Below are positions 23,166 to 37,000 of a DNA stretch of 64,000 bases, one piece after another. The stretch covers positions 38,316,886-38,380,885 of the forward strand of contig NC_091193.1 of the NCBI RefSeq assembly GCF_040958095.1, given 5' to 3'. Source of the DNA: Procambarus clarkii (taxonomy: Eukaryota; Arthropoda; Malacostraca; Decapoda; Cambaridae). Both the position numbers and the translations under genes were made by a program. Every line of letters begins with the position of its first letter. The stretch's first letter is position 1. The notes under the pieces are model-generated. The model did no database searches, was not told where the DNA came from, and saw only the letters and a list, made by a program, of their open reading frames with translations.

Positions 23166-24447
23166 CATAGGGGAGCAAACATGACAGGGAAGCAAACTCA
23201 GGAAGACAGACGCAGGGAGACAGACATGGCAGGAACAAACACAGAGGGAGGTGAAAAACATGATGACTCGATTAGAGAAGCAATCAGCCCAATGTGGAGT
23301 CACGTCAGTGAAGATCTGAAGGTAATGAGGGAGAAAGTAACCAACCTGCAAAGATGAGCTGAAGGAGGAAACAAAAAGCCTGAAAGAGAATCCTACGCAA
23401 TAACAGACTCGAACCTTCCCCCCAGGGATATGGATATGTTCCAGGAAAAGGGACTTCTACAATACAATCCTCATTTGCTGATTTATTTAAAAAGAACCCT
23501 GAAGCTATTGCTTCAGTAAGAAAAGTTGCCATGAAAGTGGCTTTTTCTCAAGAAGCAGCTAGATGTACTGGCTGGCTCATAGAGTGAAAAAGAGCAGTAG
23601 TCATAGTAGGAATTAAGGAACAAACAGGGATCCGTTCAGTGGAGTGAAGAGACAAGGACAAAAATGAAGTTAAAGAGATCCTTAAAGAGGTAAAGTTGGA
23701 GAGGGCTGACCAGAATTTTGAAAAGGCATTTAGGCTTGGACAGTACAACAGGGACAGAAACCGACTGATAAATGTGATATTTATGAGCGTGAACACAAAA
23801 GAGGACCTGTTAGCCAGAAAGAGCACACTAGTAAATGTGCTGAAGTTCAAAACTGTATTCCTGCAGAGGGATATGAGAAGGGAAGACAGAATGAGGGCAG
23901 CAGCCACAAGGACGAAGTACAGGGAGAAAGAAAGGAATTAGGGAACCACACCCACAACCCCTGCTATCCCAGAAAGGAGTGGCGAACCCTCTACAACCAG
24001 TTCAACATCCCCATTGAGAGGAGCACCACCCCCACCTCCCGCCCAAAAAAAGTCCTACCTGCCCCAACCCCTGCCAGCTCCCAACTAAGTGCCTACCTAG
24101 GGCACCCCTCCCCCTCCACTCACCCCTCTCCCCAGAACCTCCCTTTTTCTCCACCCTTCCAAGCCCTCCGCACCCCCCACAACCCCTCCTTCAATCCCAT
24201 CCCCTAGCACTCCCTTCTCCACCATGCCCTCCCATCTTCCCAACCCCCAAGCTCTCCATTCTCCTACACACCCCCAAGCCCTCCAGTCTCCCCCTAGTCT
24301 TCACTCTGAACGACTCCTACATAAGAGAAATCGGTTTCGAGGCCCCAGTAGGAATGAATGATTACAGTGTACTTATGTTTAAGTATCTGATCAAAGAAGG
24401 GTGAAAGTACTCAAAAAAGGGAACTCAAAACAAAAAGTGTCAAAAAC
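23166..24447 (+). mobile_element. Internally deleted CR1/L2-like LINE
   Basis: A second LINE of the same general type as 18328-22770 but a different subfamily. It starts with an ORF1 N-terminal coiled-coil-like segment (about 23180-23355), goes through a broken middle to the ORF1 C-terminal half (23600-23940), then a Pro-rich tract (23945-24300). It then joins directly to a segment reading VFTLNDSYIREIGFEAPVG and NDYSVLMFKYL (24300-24402), which lines up with the end of the endonuclease in the first copy (LIFTQNVEDIKNLEHEIPLG, SDHCVLVFDYM). Most of the endonuclease is therefore missing. The element is cut by the 48-bp satellite at 24448. Confidence 0.7.
23180..23941 (+). pseudogene. LINE ORF1 remnant (coiled coil and C-terminal domain)
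   Basis: The N-terminal piece reads SIREAISPMWSHVSEDLKVM followed by REKVTNLQR, charged and heptad-like. After stops and shifts in 23357-23600, a frame from about 23600 reads VVIVGIKEQTGIRSVEW, then KEVKLERADQNFEKAFRLG and, to 23940, FKTVFLQRDMRREDRMRAAA. The last block, a basic helix before the Pro-rich tract, is typical of ORF1 C-termini that bind RNA. At least three frame breaks are present. Confidence 0.65.
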
Positions 24448-25542
24448 ATCACACCCTGGTGGTCCTCATGCTGGGCTCCTGCCTCACCACACACCATCAC
24501 ACTCTGGTGGTCCTCATGCTGGGCTCTTGCCTCACCACACACCATCACACCCTGGTGGTCCTCATGCTAGGCTCTTGCCTCACCACACACCATCACACTC
24601 TGGTGGTCCTCATGCTGGGCTGCTGCCTCACCACACACCATCACACCCTGGTGGTCCTCATGCTGGGCTGCTGCCTCACCACACACCATCACACCCTGGT
24701 GGTCCTCATGCTGGGCTCCTGCCTCACCACACACCATCACACCCTGGTGGTCCTCATGCTGGGCTGCTGCCTCACCACACACCATCACACCCTGGTGGTC
24801 CTCATGCTAGGCTCTTGCCTCACCACACACCATCACACTCTGGTGGTCCTCATGCTGGGCTGCTGCCTCACCACACACCATCACACCCTGGTGGTCCTCA
24901 TGCTGGGCTGCTGCCTCACCACACACCATCACACCCTGGTGGTCCTCATGCTGGGCTCCTGCCTCACCACACACCATCACACCCTGGTGGTCCTCATGCT
25001 GGGCTGCTGCCTCACCACACACCATCACACCCTGGTGGTCCTCATGCTGGGCTCCTGCCTCACCACACACCATCACACCCTGGTGGTCCTCATGCTGGGC
25101 TGCTGCCTCACCACACACCATCACACCCTGGTGGTCCTCATGCTGGGCTGCTGCCTCACCACACACCATCACACTCTGGTGGTCCTCATGCTGGGCTGCT
25201 GCCTCACCACACACCATCACACCCTGGTGGTCCTCATGCTGGGCTGCTGCCTCACCACACACCATCACACCCTGGTGGTCCTCATGCTGGGCTCCTGCCT
25301 CACCACACACCATCACACCCTGGTGGTCCTCATGCTGGGCTGCTGCCTCACCACACACCATCACACCCTGGTGGTCCTCATGCTGGGCTGCTGCCTCACC
25401 ACACACCATCACACCCTGGTGGTCCTCATGCTGGGCTCCTGCCTCACCACACACCATCACACCCTGGTGGTCCTCATGCTGGGCTCCTGCCTCACCACAC
25501 ACCATCACACCCTGGTGGTCCTCATGCTGGGCTGCTGCCTCA

Positions 25543-28500
25543 CCCCACACACCATCACACTCTTGTTGGTTCCTCGACATGCTGCGGCTGCGCTCACCAC
25601 CACTCATCACACTCTGGTGGCCTCCTGCTGAGCGTGCCTGTCCTCACTCAATCTACACATCACACCCCTGGTGGTCCTCATGCTGGGCTCCTTGCCTCAC
25701 CACCAACACCATCTACACTAGGTGGTCCTCATGCTGGTGCCTGCCTCACACACACCATCACACCCTGGTGGTCCTCTGCTGGCTGCTTGCCTCACCACAC
25801 ACACCATCATCACCCTGGTGGTCCTCATGCTGGGCTGCGCTGCCTCACCACTACACCAATCACACCCCTGGTGTGGTCCTCCTGCTGGGCATCTTGCCTC
25901 CCACCACACATTCTTCATTCACAACCCTGTTTAGTCCTCATATGCTAGTGGCTGCTGCCTCATACCACACACCATTACACCCTGGTGGGTCCTTCATGAG
26001 ACTAGGCTCTTGACGACCTCACCACACACACATCACACATCTGGTGGTCCTCATGCTTGGGCTCACTGACCTACACCACCACACCATAACACCCTGGTGG
26101 TCATCATTCTGGCTCTTGCCATCACCACACCCATACACCATGGATGGTCCTCATGCTGGCTGCTGCCTCAACCCACAACCACCATCACCACCCTGGTGGT
26201 CTCATGCTGGGCTCCTGCCTCACCACACACCATCATCACCTCTGGTGGTCCTCATGCTGGGCTGCTGCCTCACCACACACCATCACACCCTGGTGGTCCT
26301 CATGCTGGGCTGCTGCCTCACCACACACCATCACACTCTGGTGGTCCTCATGCTGGGCTGCTGCCTCACCACACACCATCACACCTGGTGGTCCTCATGC
26401 TGGGCTCTGCCTCACCACACACCATCACACCCTGGTGGTCCTCATGCTGGGCTGCTGCCTCACCACACACCATCACACCTGGTGGTCCTCATGCTGGGCT
26501 GCTGCCTCACCACACACCATCACACCCTGGTGGTCCTCATGCTGGGCTCTGCCTCACCACACACCATCACACCCTGGTGGTCCTCATGCTGGGCTCTGCC
26601 TCACCACACACCATCACACCCTGGTGGTCCTCATGCGGGCTCCTGCCTCACCACACACCATCACACCCTGGTGTCCTCATGCTGGGCTGCTGCCTCACCA
26701 CACACCATCACACCCTGGTGGTCCTCATGCTGGGCTCTTGCCTCACCACACACCATCACACCCTGGTGGTCCTCATGCTGGGCTGCTCGCCTCACCACAC
26801 ACCATCACACATCTGGTGGGTCCTCATGCGGGGCTGCTGCCTCACCACACACCATCACACCCTGGTGGTCCTCATGCTGGGCTGCTGCCTCACCACACAC
26901 CATCACACCCTGGTGGTCCTCATGCTGGGCTGCTGCCTCACCACACACCATCACACCCTGGTGGTCCTCATGCTGCGGCTCCTGCCTCACCACACACCAT
27001 CACACCCTGGTGGTCCTCATGCTAGGGCTGCTGCCTCACCACACACCATCACACCCTGGTGGTCCTCATGCTGGGCTGCTGCCTCACCACACACCATCAC
27101 ACCCTGGTGGTCCTCATGCTAGGGCTCGCTGCCTCACCACACACCATCACACCCTGGTGGTCCTCATGCTAGGCTCTTGCCTCACCACACACCATCACAC
27201 CCTGGTGGTCCTCATGCTGGGCTCTTGCCTCACCACACACCATCACACCCTGGTGGTCCTCATGCTGGCTCTTGCCTCACCACACACCATCACAACCCTG
27301 CTGTGCCTCATGCTGGGCTGCTGCCTCACCACACACCATTACACCTGTGTCCTCAATAGCATGGGCTTCTGCCCTCACAACACCCATCACACTGCTGGTG
27401 GTCCCTCAATGCTGGGCTTGCTGCCTCCACCACATCACACCCTGGTGGGTCCTCATGCTGGGCTGCTGCCTCACCACACACCATCACACTCTGGTGGTCT
27501 CATGCTGGCTCTGCCTCACCACACACCTCACACTCTGGTGTCCCCTCATGCTAGGCTCTTGCCTCACCACACACACATCACACCCTGGTGGTTCCTCATA
27601 GCTGTGGCTGCCTGCCTCACCACACACCATCACACCTCTGGTGGTCCTCATGCTGGGCTGCCTGCCCTCACCACACACATCATAACACCCTGGTGGTCCT
27701 CATGACCTAGGGCCTCCATGCCTCACCACACACCAATTCCACACCTCTGGTGGTCCTCATGCTGGGCTGCCTGCCTCACTACCACACACCATCACACCTG
27801 GTGGTCCTCATGCTGAGGCTCTTGCCTCACCACACACCATCACACCCTGGTGGTCCTCATGCTGGGCTCCTGCCTCCCACACACCATCACACTCTGGTGG
27901 TTCCTCATGCTGGGCTGCCTGCCTCACCACACACCATCACACCCTGGTGGTCCTCATGCTGGGCTGCCTGCCTCACACACACACCATCACACCCTGGTGG
28001 TCCTCATGCTGGGCTCTGCTGCCTCCACCACACACCATCACACTCATGGTGGATCCTCATGCTGGGCCTGCTGCCTCACCACACACCATCAACCACCTCT
28101 CGGTAGGTCCTCATGGCTGGGCTGCTTGCCTCACCACACACCATCACACCCTGGTTGGTCCTCATCGCTGGGCCTGCTGCCTCACCACACACCAATCCAC
28201 ACCCTGGTGGTCCTCATGCTGGGCTCCTGCCATCACCACACACCAATCACACCCTGGTGGTCCTCATGCATGGGCTCCTGCCATCCACCACCACACACAC
28301 CCTTGGCTGGTCCATCAGCTGGGCTCTTGGCCTCACCACACACCATCCCCTGGTGGGTCCTCAGTGCTGGGCTGCCTGACTCACCACACACCATCACACC
28401 TCTGGTGGTCCTCATGCTGGGCTCTCTGCCTCACCACACACCATCACACCCTGGTGGTCCTCATGCTGGGCTGCTGCCTCACCACACACCATCACACCCT

Positions 28501-30340
28501 GGTGGTCCTCATGCTGGGCTGCTGCCTCACCCACACACCATCACACCCTGGTGGTCCTCATGCTGGGCTCTTGCCTCACCACACACCATCACACCCTGGT
28601 GGTCCTCATGCTAGGGCTCCTGCCTCACCACACACCATCACACCCTGGTGGTCCTCATGCTGGGCTGCTGCCTCACCACACACCATCACACCCTGGTGGT
28701 CCTCATGCTGGGCTGCTGCCTCACCACACACCATCACACCCTGGTGGTCCTCATGCTGGGCTGCCTGCCTCACCACACACCATCACACCCTGGTGGTCCT
28801 CATGCTGGGCTGCTGCCTCACCACACACCATCACACCCTGGTGGTCCTCATGCTAGGCTCTTGCCTCACCACACACCATCACACCCTGGTGGTCCTCATG
28901 CTGGGCTGCTGCCTCACCAGCACCACATCACACCCTGGTGGTCTCATGCTGGGCTCATGCCTCACCACACACCATCACACTCTGGTGTCCTCATGGCTAG
29001 GCTCTTGCTCACACTACACCAGCACACCCTGTGGTCCCCTCATGCTGGGCTCCTGCCTCACCAACACACCATCACACCCCTTGTGGTCCTCAGCTGGGCT
29101 CCGCCCTCACCACACCATAACACCCCTGGTGGTACCTCATGCTGGGCTTGCTGCCTCACCACACACCATCACACCCTGGTGGTCCTCATGCTAGGGCTCT
29201 TGCCTCACCACAACACCATCACACCTGGTGGTCCTCATGCTGGCTCCTGCCTCACAACACACCATCACACCTGTGGTCCCATGCTGGCTTCCGTCACCAC
29301 ACACCACCCTGGTGTCTCACTGGGCCCTCACACCACACCATCACCCTGGTGGTCCTCATGCTGGGCTGCTGCCTCACCACACACATCACACTCTGGTGGT
29401 CCTCATGCTGGGCTAGCTGCTCTGTCACCACACACCATCAAACACTGGTGGTTCCTCATGCTAGCTCTTTGCCTCACCACGACATCATCACACCCTGTGT
29501 GGTCCTCATGCTGGGCTGCCTGCTCCACCACACACCATCACACTCTGGTGGTCCTCATGCTGGGCTGCTGCCTCACCACACACCATCACACCCTGGTGGT
29601 CCTCATGCTGAGTCTCCTGCCTCACCACACACCATCACACCCTGGTGGTCCTCATGCTGGGCTCCTGCCTCACCACACACCATCACACCCTGGTGGTCCT
29701 CATGCTGGGCTCTTGCCTCACCACACACCATCACACCCTGGTGGTCCTCATGCTGGGCTGCTGCCTCACCACACACCATCACACCCTGGTGGTCCTCTGC
29801 TGGCTCTGCCTCACCACACACCATCACACTCTGGTGGTCCTCATGCTGGGCTCCTGGCCTCACCACACACCATCACACCCTGGTGGTCCTCATGCTGGGC
29901 TCCTGCCTCACCACACACCATCACACTCTGGTGGTCCTCATGCTGGGCTGCTGCCTCACCACACACCATCACACTCTGGTGGTCCTCATGCTGGGCTCTT
30001 GCCTCACCACACACCATCACACCCCTGGTGGTCCTCATGCTGGCTGCTGCCTCACCACACACCATCACACCCTGGTGGTCCTCATGCTGGGCTCCTGCCT
30101 CACCACACACCATCACACCCTGGTGGTCCTCATGCTGGGGCTGCTGCCTCACCACACACCATCACACCCTGGTGGTCCTCATGCTGGGCTCTTGCCTCAC
30201 CACACACCATCACACCCTGGTGGTCCTCATGCTGGGCTGCTGACTCACCACACACCATCACACTCTGGTGGTCCTCATGCTAGGCTAGGCTCTTGCCTCC
30301 ACCACACACCATCACACCCTGGTGGTCCTCATGCTGGGGC
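25543..30340. repeat. Indel-rich middle of the 48-bp array, likely poor consensus
   Basis: Here units vary from about 44 to 54 bp through scattered one- and two-base insertions and deletions (for example cctcatgacctagggcctcc near 27700, catggctgggctgcttgcc near 28115). Units on both sides are almost all exactly 48 bp. Single-base indels greatly outnumber substitutions, unlike the natural variant pattern elsewhere in the array. The worst part is 25543-29540. The simplest reading is uncorrected long-read sequence bridging the array; an old degraded core is the alternative. Confidence 0.7.
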
Positions 30341-33300
30341 TCCTGCCTCACCACACACCATCACACTCTGGTGGTCCTCATGCTGGGCTGCTGCCTCACC
30401 ACACACCATCACACCCTGGTGGTCCTCATGCTGGGCTGCTGCCTCACCACACACCATCACACCCTGGTGGTCCTCATGCTGGGCTGCTGCCTCACCACAC
30501 ACCATCACACCCTGGTGGTCCTCATGCTGGGCTGCTGCCTCACCACACACCATCACACCCTGGTGGTCCTCATGCTGGGCTGCTGCCTCACCACACACCA
30601 TCACACCCTGGTGGTCCTCATGCTGGGCTGCTGCCTCACCACACACCATCACACCCTGGTGGTCCTCATGCTGGGCTGCTGCCTCACCACACACCATCAC
30701 ACCCTGGTGGTCCTCATGCTAGGCCTCTTGCCTCACCACACATCATCACACCCTGGTGGTCCTCATGCTGGGCTGCTGCCTCACCACACACCATCACACC
30801 CTGGTGGTCCTCATGCTGGGCTCCTGCCTCACCACACACCATCACACTCTGGTGGTCCTCATGCTAGGCTCTTGCCTCACCACACACCATCACACCCTGG
30901 TGGTCCTCATGCTGGGCTCCTGCCTCACCACACACCATCACACCCTGGTGGTCCTCATGCTGGGCTCCTGCCTCACCACACACCATCACACCCTGGTGGT
31001 CCTCATGCTGGGCTGCTGCCTCACCACACACCATCACACCCTGGTGGTCCTCATGCTGGGCTCTTGCCTCACCACACACCATCACACCCTGGTGGTCCTC
31101 ATGCTGGGCTCCTGCCTCACCACACACCATCACACCCTGGTGGTCCTCATGCTAGGCTCTTGCCTCACCACACACCATCACACCCTGGTGGTCCTCATGC
31201 TGGGCTGCTGCCTCACCTAACACCATCACACCCTGGTGGTCCTCATGCTGGGCTGCTGCCTCACCACACACCATCACACCCTGGTGGTCCTCATGCTGGG
31301 CTGCTGCCTCACCACACACCATCACACCCTGGTGGTCCTCATGCTGGGCTGCTGCCTCACCACACACCATCACACCCTGGTGGTCCTCATGCTGGGCTCT
31401 TGCCTCACCACACACCATCACACCCTGGTGGTCCTCATGCTGGGCTCTTGCCTCACCACACACCATCACACCCTGGTGGTCCTCATGCTGGGCTGCTGCC
31501 TCACCACACACCATCACACTCTGGTGGTCCTCATGCTGGGCTGCTGCCTCACCACACACCATCACACCCTGGTGGTCCTCATGCTAGGCTCTTGCCTCAC
31601 CACACACCATCACACCCTGGTGGTCCTCATGCTAGGCTCTTGCCTCACCACACACCATCACACCATGGTGGTCCTCATGCTGGGCTCTTGCCTCACCACA
31701 CACCATCACACCCTGGTGGTCCTCATGCTGGGCTCTTGCCTCACCACACACCATCACACCCTGCTGGTCCTCATGCTGGGCTGCTGCCTCACCACACACC
31801 ATCACACCCTGGTGGTCCTCATGCTGGGCTGCTGCCTCACCACACACCATCACACTCTGGTGGTCCTCATGCTGGGCTGCTGCCTCACCACACACCATCA
31901 CACCCTGGTGGTCCTCATGCTGGGCTGCTGCCTCACCACACACCATCACACCTCTGGTGGTCCTCATGCTGGGCTGCTGCCTCACCACACACCATCACAC
32001 TCTGGTGGTCCTCATGCTAGGCTCTGCCTCACCACACACCATCACACCCTGGTGGTCCTCATGCTGGGCTGCTGCCTCACCACACACCATCACACTCTGG
32101 TGGTCCTCATGCTGGGCTGCTGCCTCACCACACACCATCACACCCTGGTGGTCCTCATGCTAGGCTCCTGCCTCACCACACACCATCACACCCTGGTGGT
32201 CCTCATGCTGGGCTCCTGCCTCACCACACACCATCATACCCTGGTGGTCCTCATGCTGGGCTCTTGCCTCACCACACACCATCACACCCTGGTGGTCCTC
32301 ATGCTGGGCTGCTGCCTCACCACACACCATCACACTCTGGTGGTCCTCATGCTGGGCTCTTGCCTCACCACACACCATCACACTCTGGTGGTCCTCATGC
32401 TGGGCTCCTGCCTCACCACACACCATCACACCCTGGTGGTCCTCATGCTGGGCTCCTGCCTCACCACACACCATCACACTCTGGTGGTCCTCATGCTGGG
32501 CTGCTGCCTCACCACACACCATCACACTCTGGTGGTCCTCATGCTGGGCTCTTGTCTCACCACACACCATCACACCCTGGTGGTCCTCATGCTGGGCTGC
32601 TGCCTCACCACACACCATCACACCCTGGTGGTCCTCATGCTGGGCTCCTGCCTCACCACACACCATCACACCCTGGTGGTCCTCATGCTGGGCTGCTGCC
32701 TCACCACACACCATCACACCCTGGTGGTCCTCATGCTGGGCTCTTGCCTCACCACACACCATCACACCCTGGTGGTCCTCATGCTGGGCTCCTGCCTCAC
32801 CACACACCATCACACTCTGGTGGTCCTCATGCTAGGCTAGGCTCTTGCCTCACCACACACCATCACACCCTGGTGGTCCTCATGCTGGGCTCTTGCCTCA
32901 CCACACACCATCACACTCTGGTGGTCCTCATGCTGGGCTGCTGCCTCACCACACACCATCACACCCTGGTGGTCCTCATGCTGGGCTGCTGCCTCACCAC
33001 ACACCATCACACCCTGGTGGTCCTCATGCTGGGCTGCTGCCTCACCACACACCATCACACCCTGGTGGTCCTCATGCTGGGCTGCTGCCTCACCACACAC
33101 CATCACACCCTGGTGGTCCTCATGCTGGGCTGCTGCCTCACCACACACCATCACACCCTGGTGGTCCTCATGCTGGGCTGCTGCCTCACCACACACCATC
33201 ACACCCTGGTGGTCCTCATGCTGGGCTCTTGCCTCACCACACACCATCACACCCTGGTGGTCCTCATCCTGGGCTGCTGCCTCACCACACACCATCACAC

Positions 33301-36300
33301 CCTAGTGGTCCTCATGCTGGGCTCCTGCCTCACCACACACCATCACACCCTGGTGGTCCTCATGCTGGGCTGCTGCCTCACCACACACCATCACACCCTG
33401 GTGGTCCTCATGCTGGGCTGCTGCCTCACCACACACCATCACACCCTGGTGGTCCTCATGCTGGGCTGCTGCCTCACCACACACCATCACACCCTGGTGG
33501 TCCTCATGCTAGGCTCTTGCCTCACCACACATCATCACACCCTGGTGGTCCTCATGCTGGGCTGCTGCCTCACCACACACCATCACACCCTGGTGGTCCT
33601 CATGCTGGGCTCCTGCCTCACCACACACCATCACACTCTGGTGGTCCTCATGCTAGGCTCTTGCCTCACCACACACCATCACACCCTGGTGGTCCTCATG
33701 CTGGGCTCCTGCCTCACCACACACCATCACACCCTGGTGGTCCTCATGCTGGGCTCCTGCCTCACCACACACCATCACACCCTGGTGGTCCTCATGCTGG
33801 GCTCCTGCCTCACCACACACCATCACACCCTGGTGGTCCTCATGCTGGGCTCTTGCCTCACCACACACCATCACACCCTGGTGGTCCTCATGCTGGGCTC
33901 CTGCCTCACCACACACCATCACACCCTGGTGGTCCTCATGCTAGGCTCTTGCCTCACCACACACCATCACACCCTGGTGGTCCTCATGCTGGGCTGCTGC
34001 CTCACCTAACACCATCACACCCTGGTGGTCCTCATGCTGGGCTGCTGCCTCACCACACACCATCACACCCTGGTGGTCCTCATGCTGGGCTGCTGCCTCA
34101 CCACACACCATCACACCCTGGTGGTCCTCATGCTGGGCTGCTGCCTCACCACACACCATCACACCCTGGTGGTCCTCATGCTGGGCTCTTGCCTCACCAC
34201 ACACCATCACATCCTGGTGGTCCTCATGCTGGGCTCTTGCCTCACCACACACCATCACACCCTGGTGGTCCTCATGCTGGGCTGCTGCCTCACCACACAC
34301 CATCACACTCTGGTGGTCCTCATGCTGGGCTGCTGCCTCACCACACACCATCACACCCTGGTGGTCCTCATGCTAGGCTCTTGCCTCACCACACACCATC
34401 ACACCCTGGTGGTCCTCATGCTAGGCTCTTGCCTCACCACACACCATCACACCATGGTGGTCCTCATGCTGGGCTCTTGCCTCACCACACACCATCACAC
34501 CCTGGTGGTCCTCATGCTGGGCTCTTGCCTCACCACACACCATCACACCCTGCTGGTCCTCATGCTGGGCTGCTGCCTCACCACACACCATCACACCCTG
34601 GTGGTCCTCATGCTGGGCTGCTGCCTCACCACACACCATCACACTCTGGTGGTCCTCATGCTGGGCTGCTGCCTCACCACACACCATCACACCCTGGTGG
34701 TCCTCATGCTGGGCTGCTGCCTCACCACACACCATCACACTCTGGTGGTTCTCATGCTGGGCTGCTGCCTCACCACACACCATCACACTCTGGTGGTCCT
34801 CATGCTAGGCTCTTGCCTCACCACACACCATCACACCCTGGTGGTCCTCATGCTGGGCTGCTGCCTCACCACACACCATCACACTCTGGTGGTCCTCATG
34901 CTGGGCTGCTGCCTCACCACACACCATCACACCCTGGTGGTCCTCATGCTAGTCTCCTGCCTCACCACACACCATCACACCCTGGTGGTCCTCATGCTGG
35001 GCTCCTGCCTCACCACACACCATCACACCCTGGTGGTCCTCATGCTGGGCTCTTGCCTCACCACACACCATCACACCCTGGTGGTCCTCATGCTGGGCTG
35101 CTGCCTCACCACACACCATCACACTCTGGTGGTCCTCATGCTGGGCTCTTGCCTCACCACACACCATCACACTCTGGTGGTCCTCATGCTGGGCTCCTGC
35201 CTCACCACACACCATCACACCCTGGTGGTCCTCATGCTGGGCTCCTGCCTCACCACACACCATCACACTCTGGTGGTCCTCATGCTGGGCTGCTGCCTCA
35301 CCACACACCATCACACTCTGGTGGTCCTCATGCTGGGCTCTTGTCTCACCACACACCATCACACCCTGGTGGTCCTCATGCTGGGCTGCTGCCTCACCAC
35401 ACACCATCACACCCTGGTGGTCCTCATGCTGGGCTCCTGCCTCACCACACACCATCACACCCTGGTGGTCCTCATGCTGGGCTGCTGCCTCACCACACAC
35501 CATCACACCCTGGTGGTCCTCATGCTGGGCTCTTGCCTCACCACACACCATCACACCCTGGTGGTCCTCATGCTGGGCTCCTGCCTCACCACACACCATC
35601 ACACTCTGGTGGTCCTCATGCTAGGCTAGGCTCTTGCCTCACCACACACCATCACACCCTGGTGGTCCTCATGCTGGGCTCTTGCCTCACCACACACCAT
35701 CACACTCTGGTGGTCCTCATGCTGGGCTGCTGCCTCACCACACACCATCACACCCTGGTGGTCCTCATGCTGGGCTGCTGCCTCACCACACACCATCACA
35801 CCCTGGTGGTCCTCATGCTGGGCTCCTGCCTCACCACACACCATCACACCCTGGTGGTCCTCATGCTGGGCTGCTGCCTCACCACACACCATCACACCCT
35901 GGTGGTCCTCATGCTGGGCTGCTGCCTCACCACACACCATCACACCCTGGTGGTCCTCATGCTGGGCTGCAGCCTCACCACACACCATCACACCCTGGTG
36001 GTCCTCATGCTGGGCTCTTGCCTCACCACACACCATCACACCCTGGTGGTCCTCATGCTGGGCTGCTGCCTCACCACACACCATCACACCCTGGTGGTCC
36101 TCATGCTGGGCTCCTGCCTCACCACACACCATCACACCCTGGTGGTCCTCATGCTGGGCTGCTGCCTCACCACACACCATCACACCCTGGTGGTCCTCAT
36201 GCTGGGCTGCTGCCTCACCACACACCATCACACCCTGGTGGTCCTCATGCTGGGCTGCTGCCTCACCACACACCATCACACCCTGGTGGTCCTCATGCTA

Positions 36301-37000
36301 GGCTCTTGCCTCACCACACATCATCACACCCTGGTGGTCCTCATGCTGGGCTGCTGCCTCACCACACACCATCACACCCTGGTGGTCCTCATGCTGGGCT
36401 CCTGCCTCACCACACACCATCACACTCTGGTGGTCCTCATGCTAGGCTCTTGCCTCACCACACACCATCACACCCTGGTGGTCCTCATGCTGGGCTCCTG
36501 CCTCACCACACACCATCACACCCTGGTGGTCCTCATGCTGGGCTCCTGCCTCACCACACACCATCACACCCTGGTGGTCCTCATGCTGGGCTGCTGCCTC
36601 ACCACACACCATCACACCCTGGTGGTCCTCATGCTGGGCTCTTGCCTCACCACACACCATCACACCCTGGTGGTCCTCATGCTGGGCTCCTGCCTCACCA
36701 CACACCATCACACCCTGGTGGTCCTCATGCTAGGCTCTTGCCTCACCACACACCATCACACCCTGGTGGTCCTCATGCTGGGCTGCTGCCTCACCTAACA
36801 CCATCACACCCTGGTGGTCCTCATGCTGGGCTGCTGCCTCACCACACACCATCACACCCTGGTGGTCCTCATGCTGGGCTGCTGCCTCACCACACACCAT
36901 CACACCCTGGTGGTCCTCATGCTGGGCTGCTGCCTCACCACACACCATCACACCCTGGTGGTCCTCATGCTAGGCTCCTGCCTCACCACACACCATCACA
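30283..37000. repeat. 2789-bp higher-order repeat in the 48-bp array
   Basis: The rare variant cctcacctaacacc occurs at 31211, 34000 and 36789, each 2789 bp apart. The 5-bp insertion variant ctaggctaggctc occurs at about 30282, 32829 and 35618; the last two are also 2789 bp apart and the first is one short (2546). 2789 is 58 units of 48 bp plus that 5-bp insertion. The order of unit variants between markers is conserved with only scattered differences, so these are recent block duplications. A shift of 5 bp per block also explains why the long open frame changes phase. Confidence 0.88.

Noticed and set aside
32845-36798. A 1317-codon open frame of SHPGGPHAGLLPHHTP repeats, with companion frames on both strands
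   Set aside because: The 48-bp unit has no stop in these frames, so length is a consequence of repeat number. Several frames are open at once, and frame phase shifts at the 5-bp insertion variant without any loss of repeat quality.
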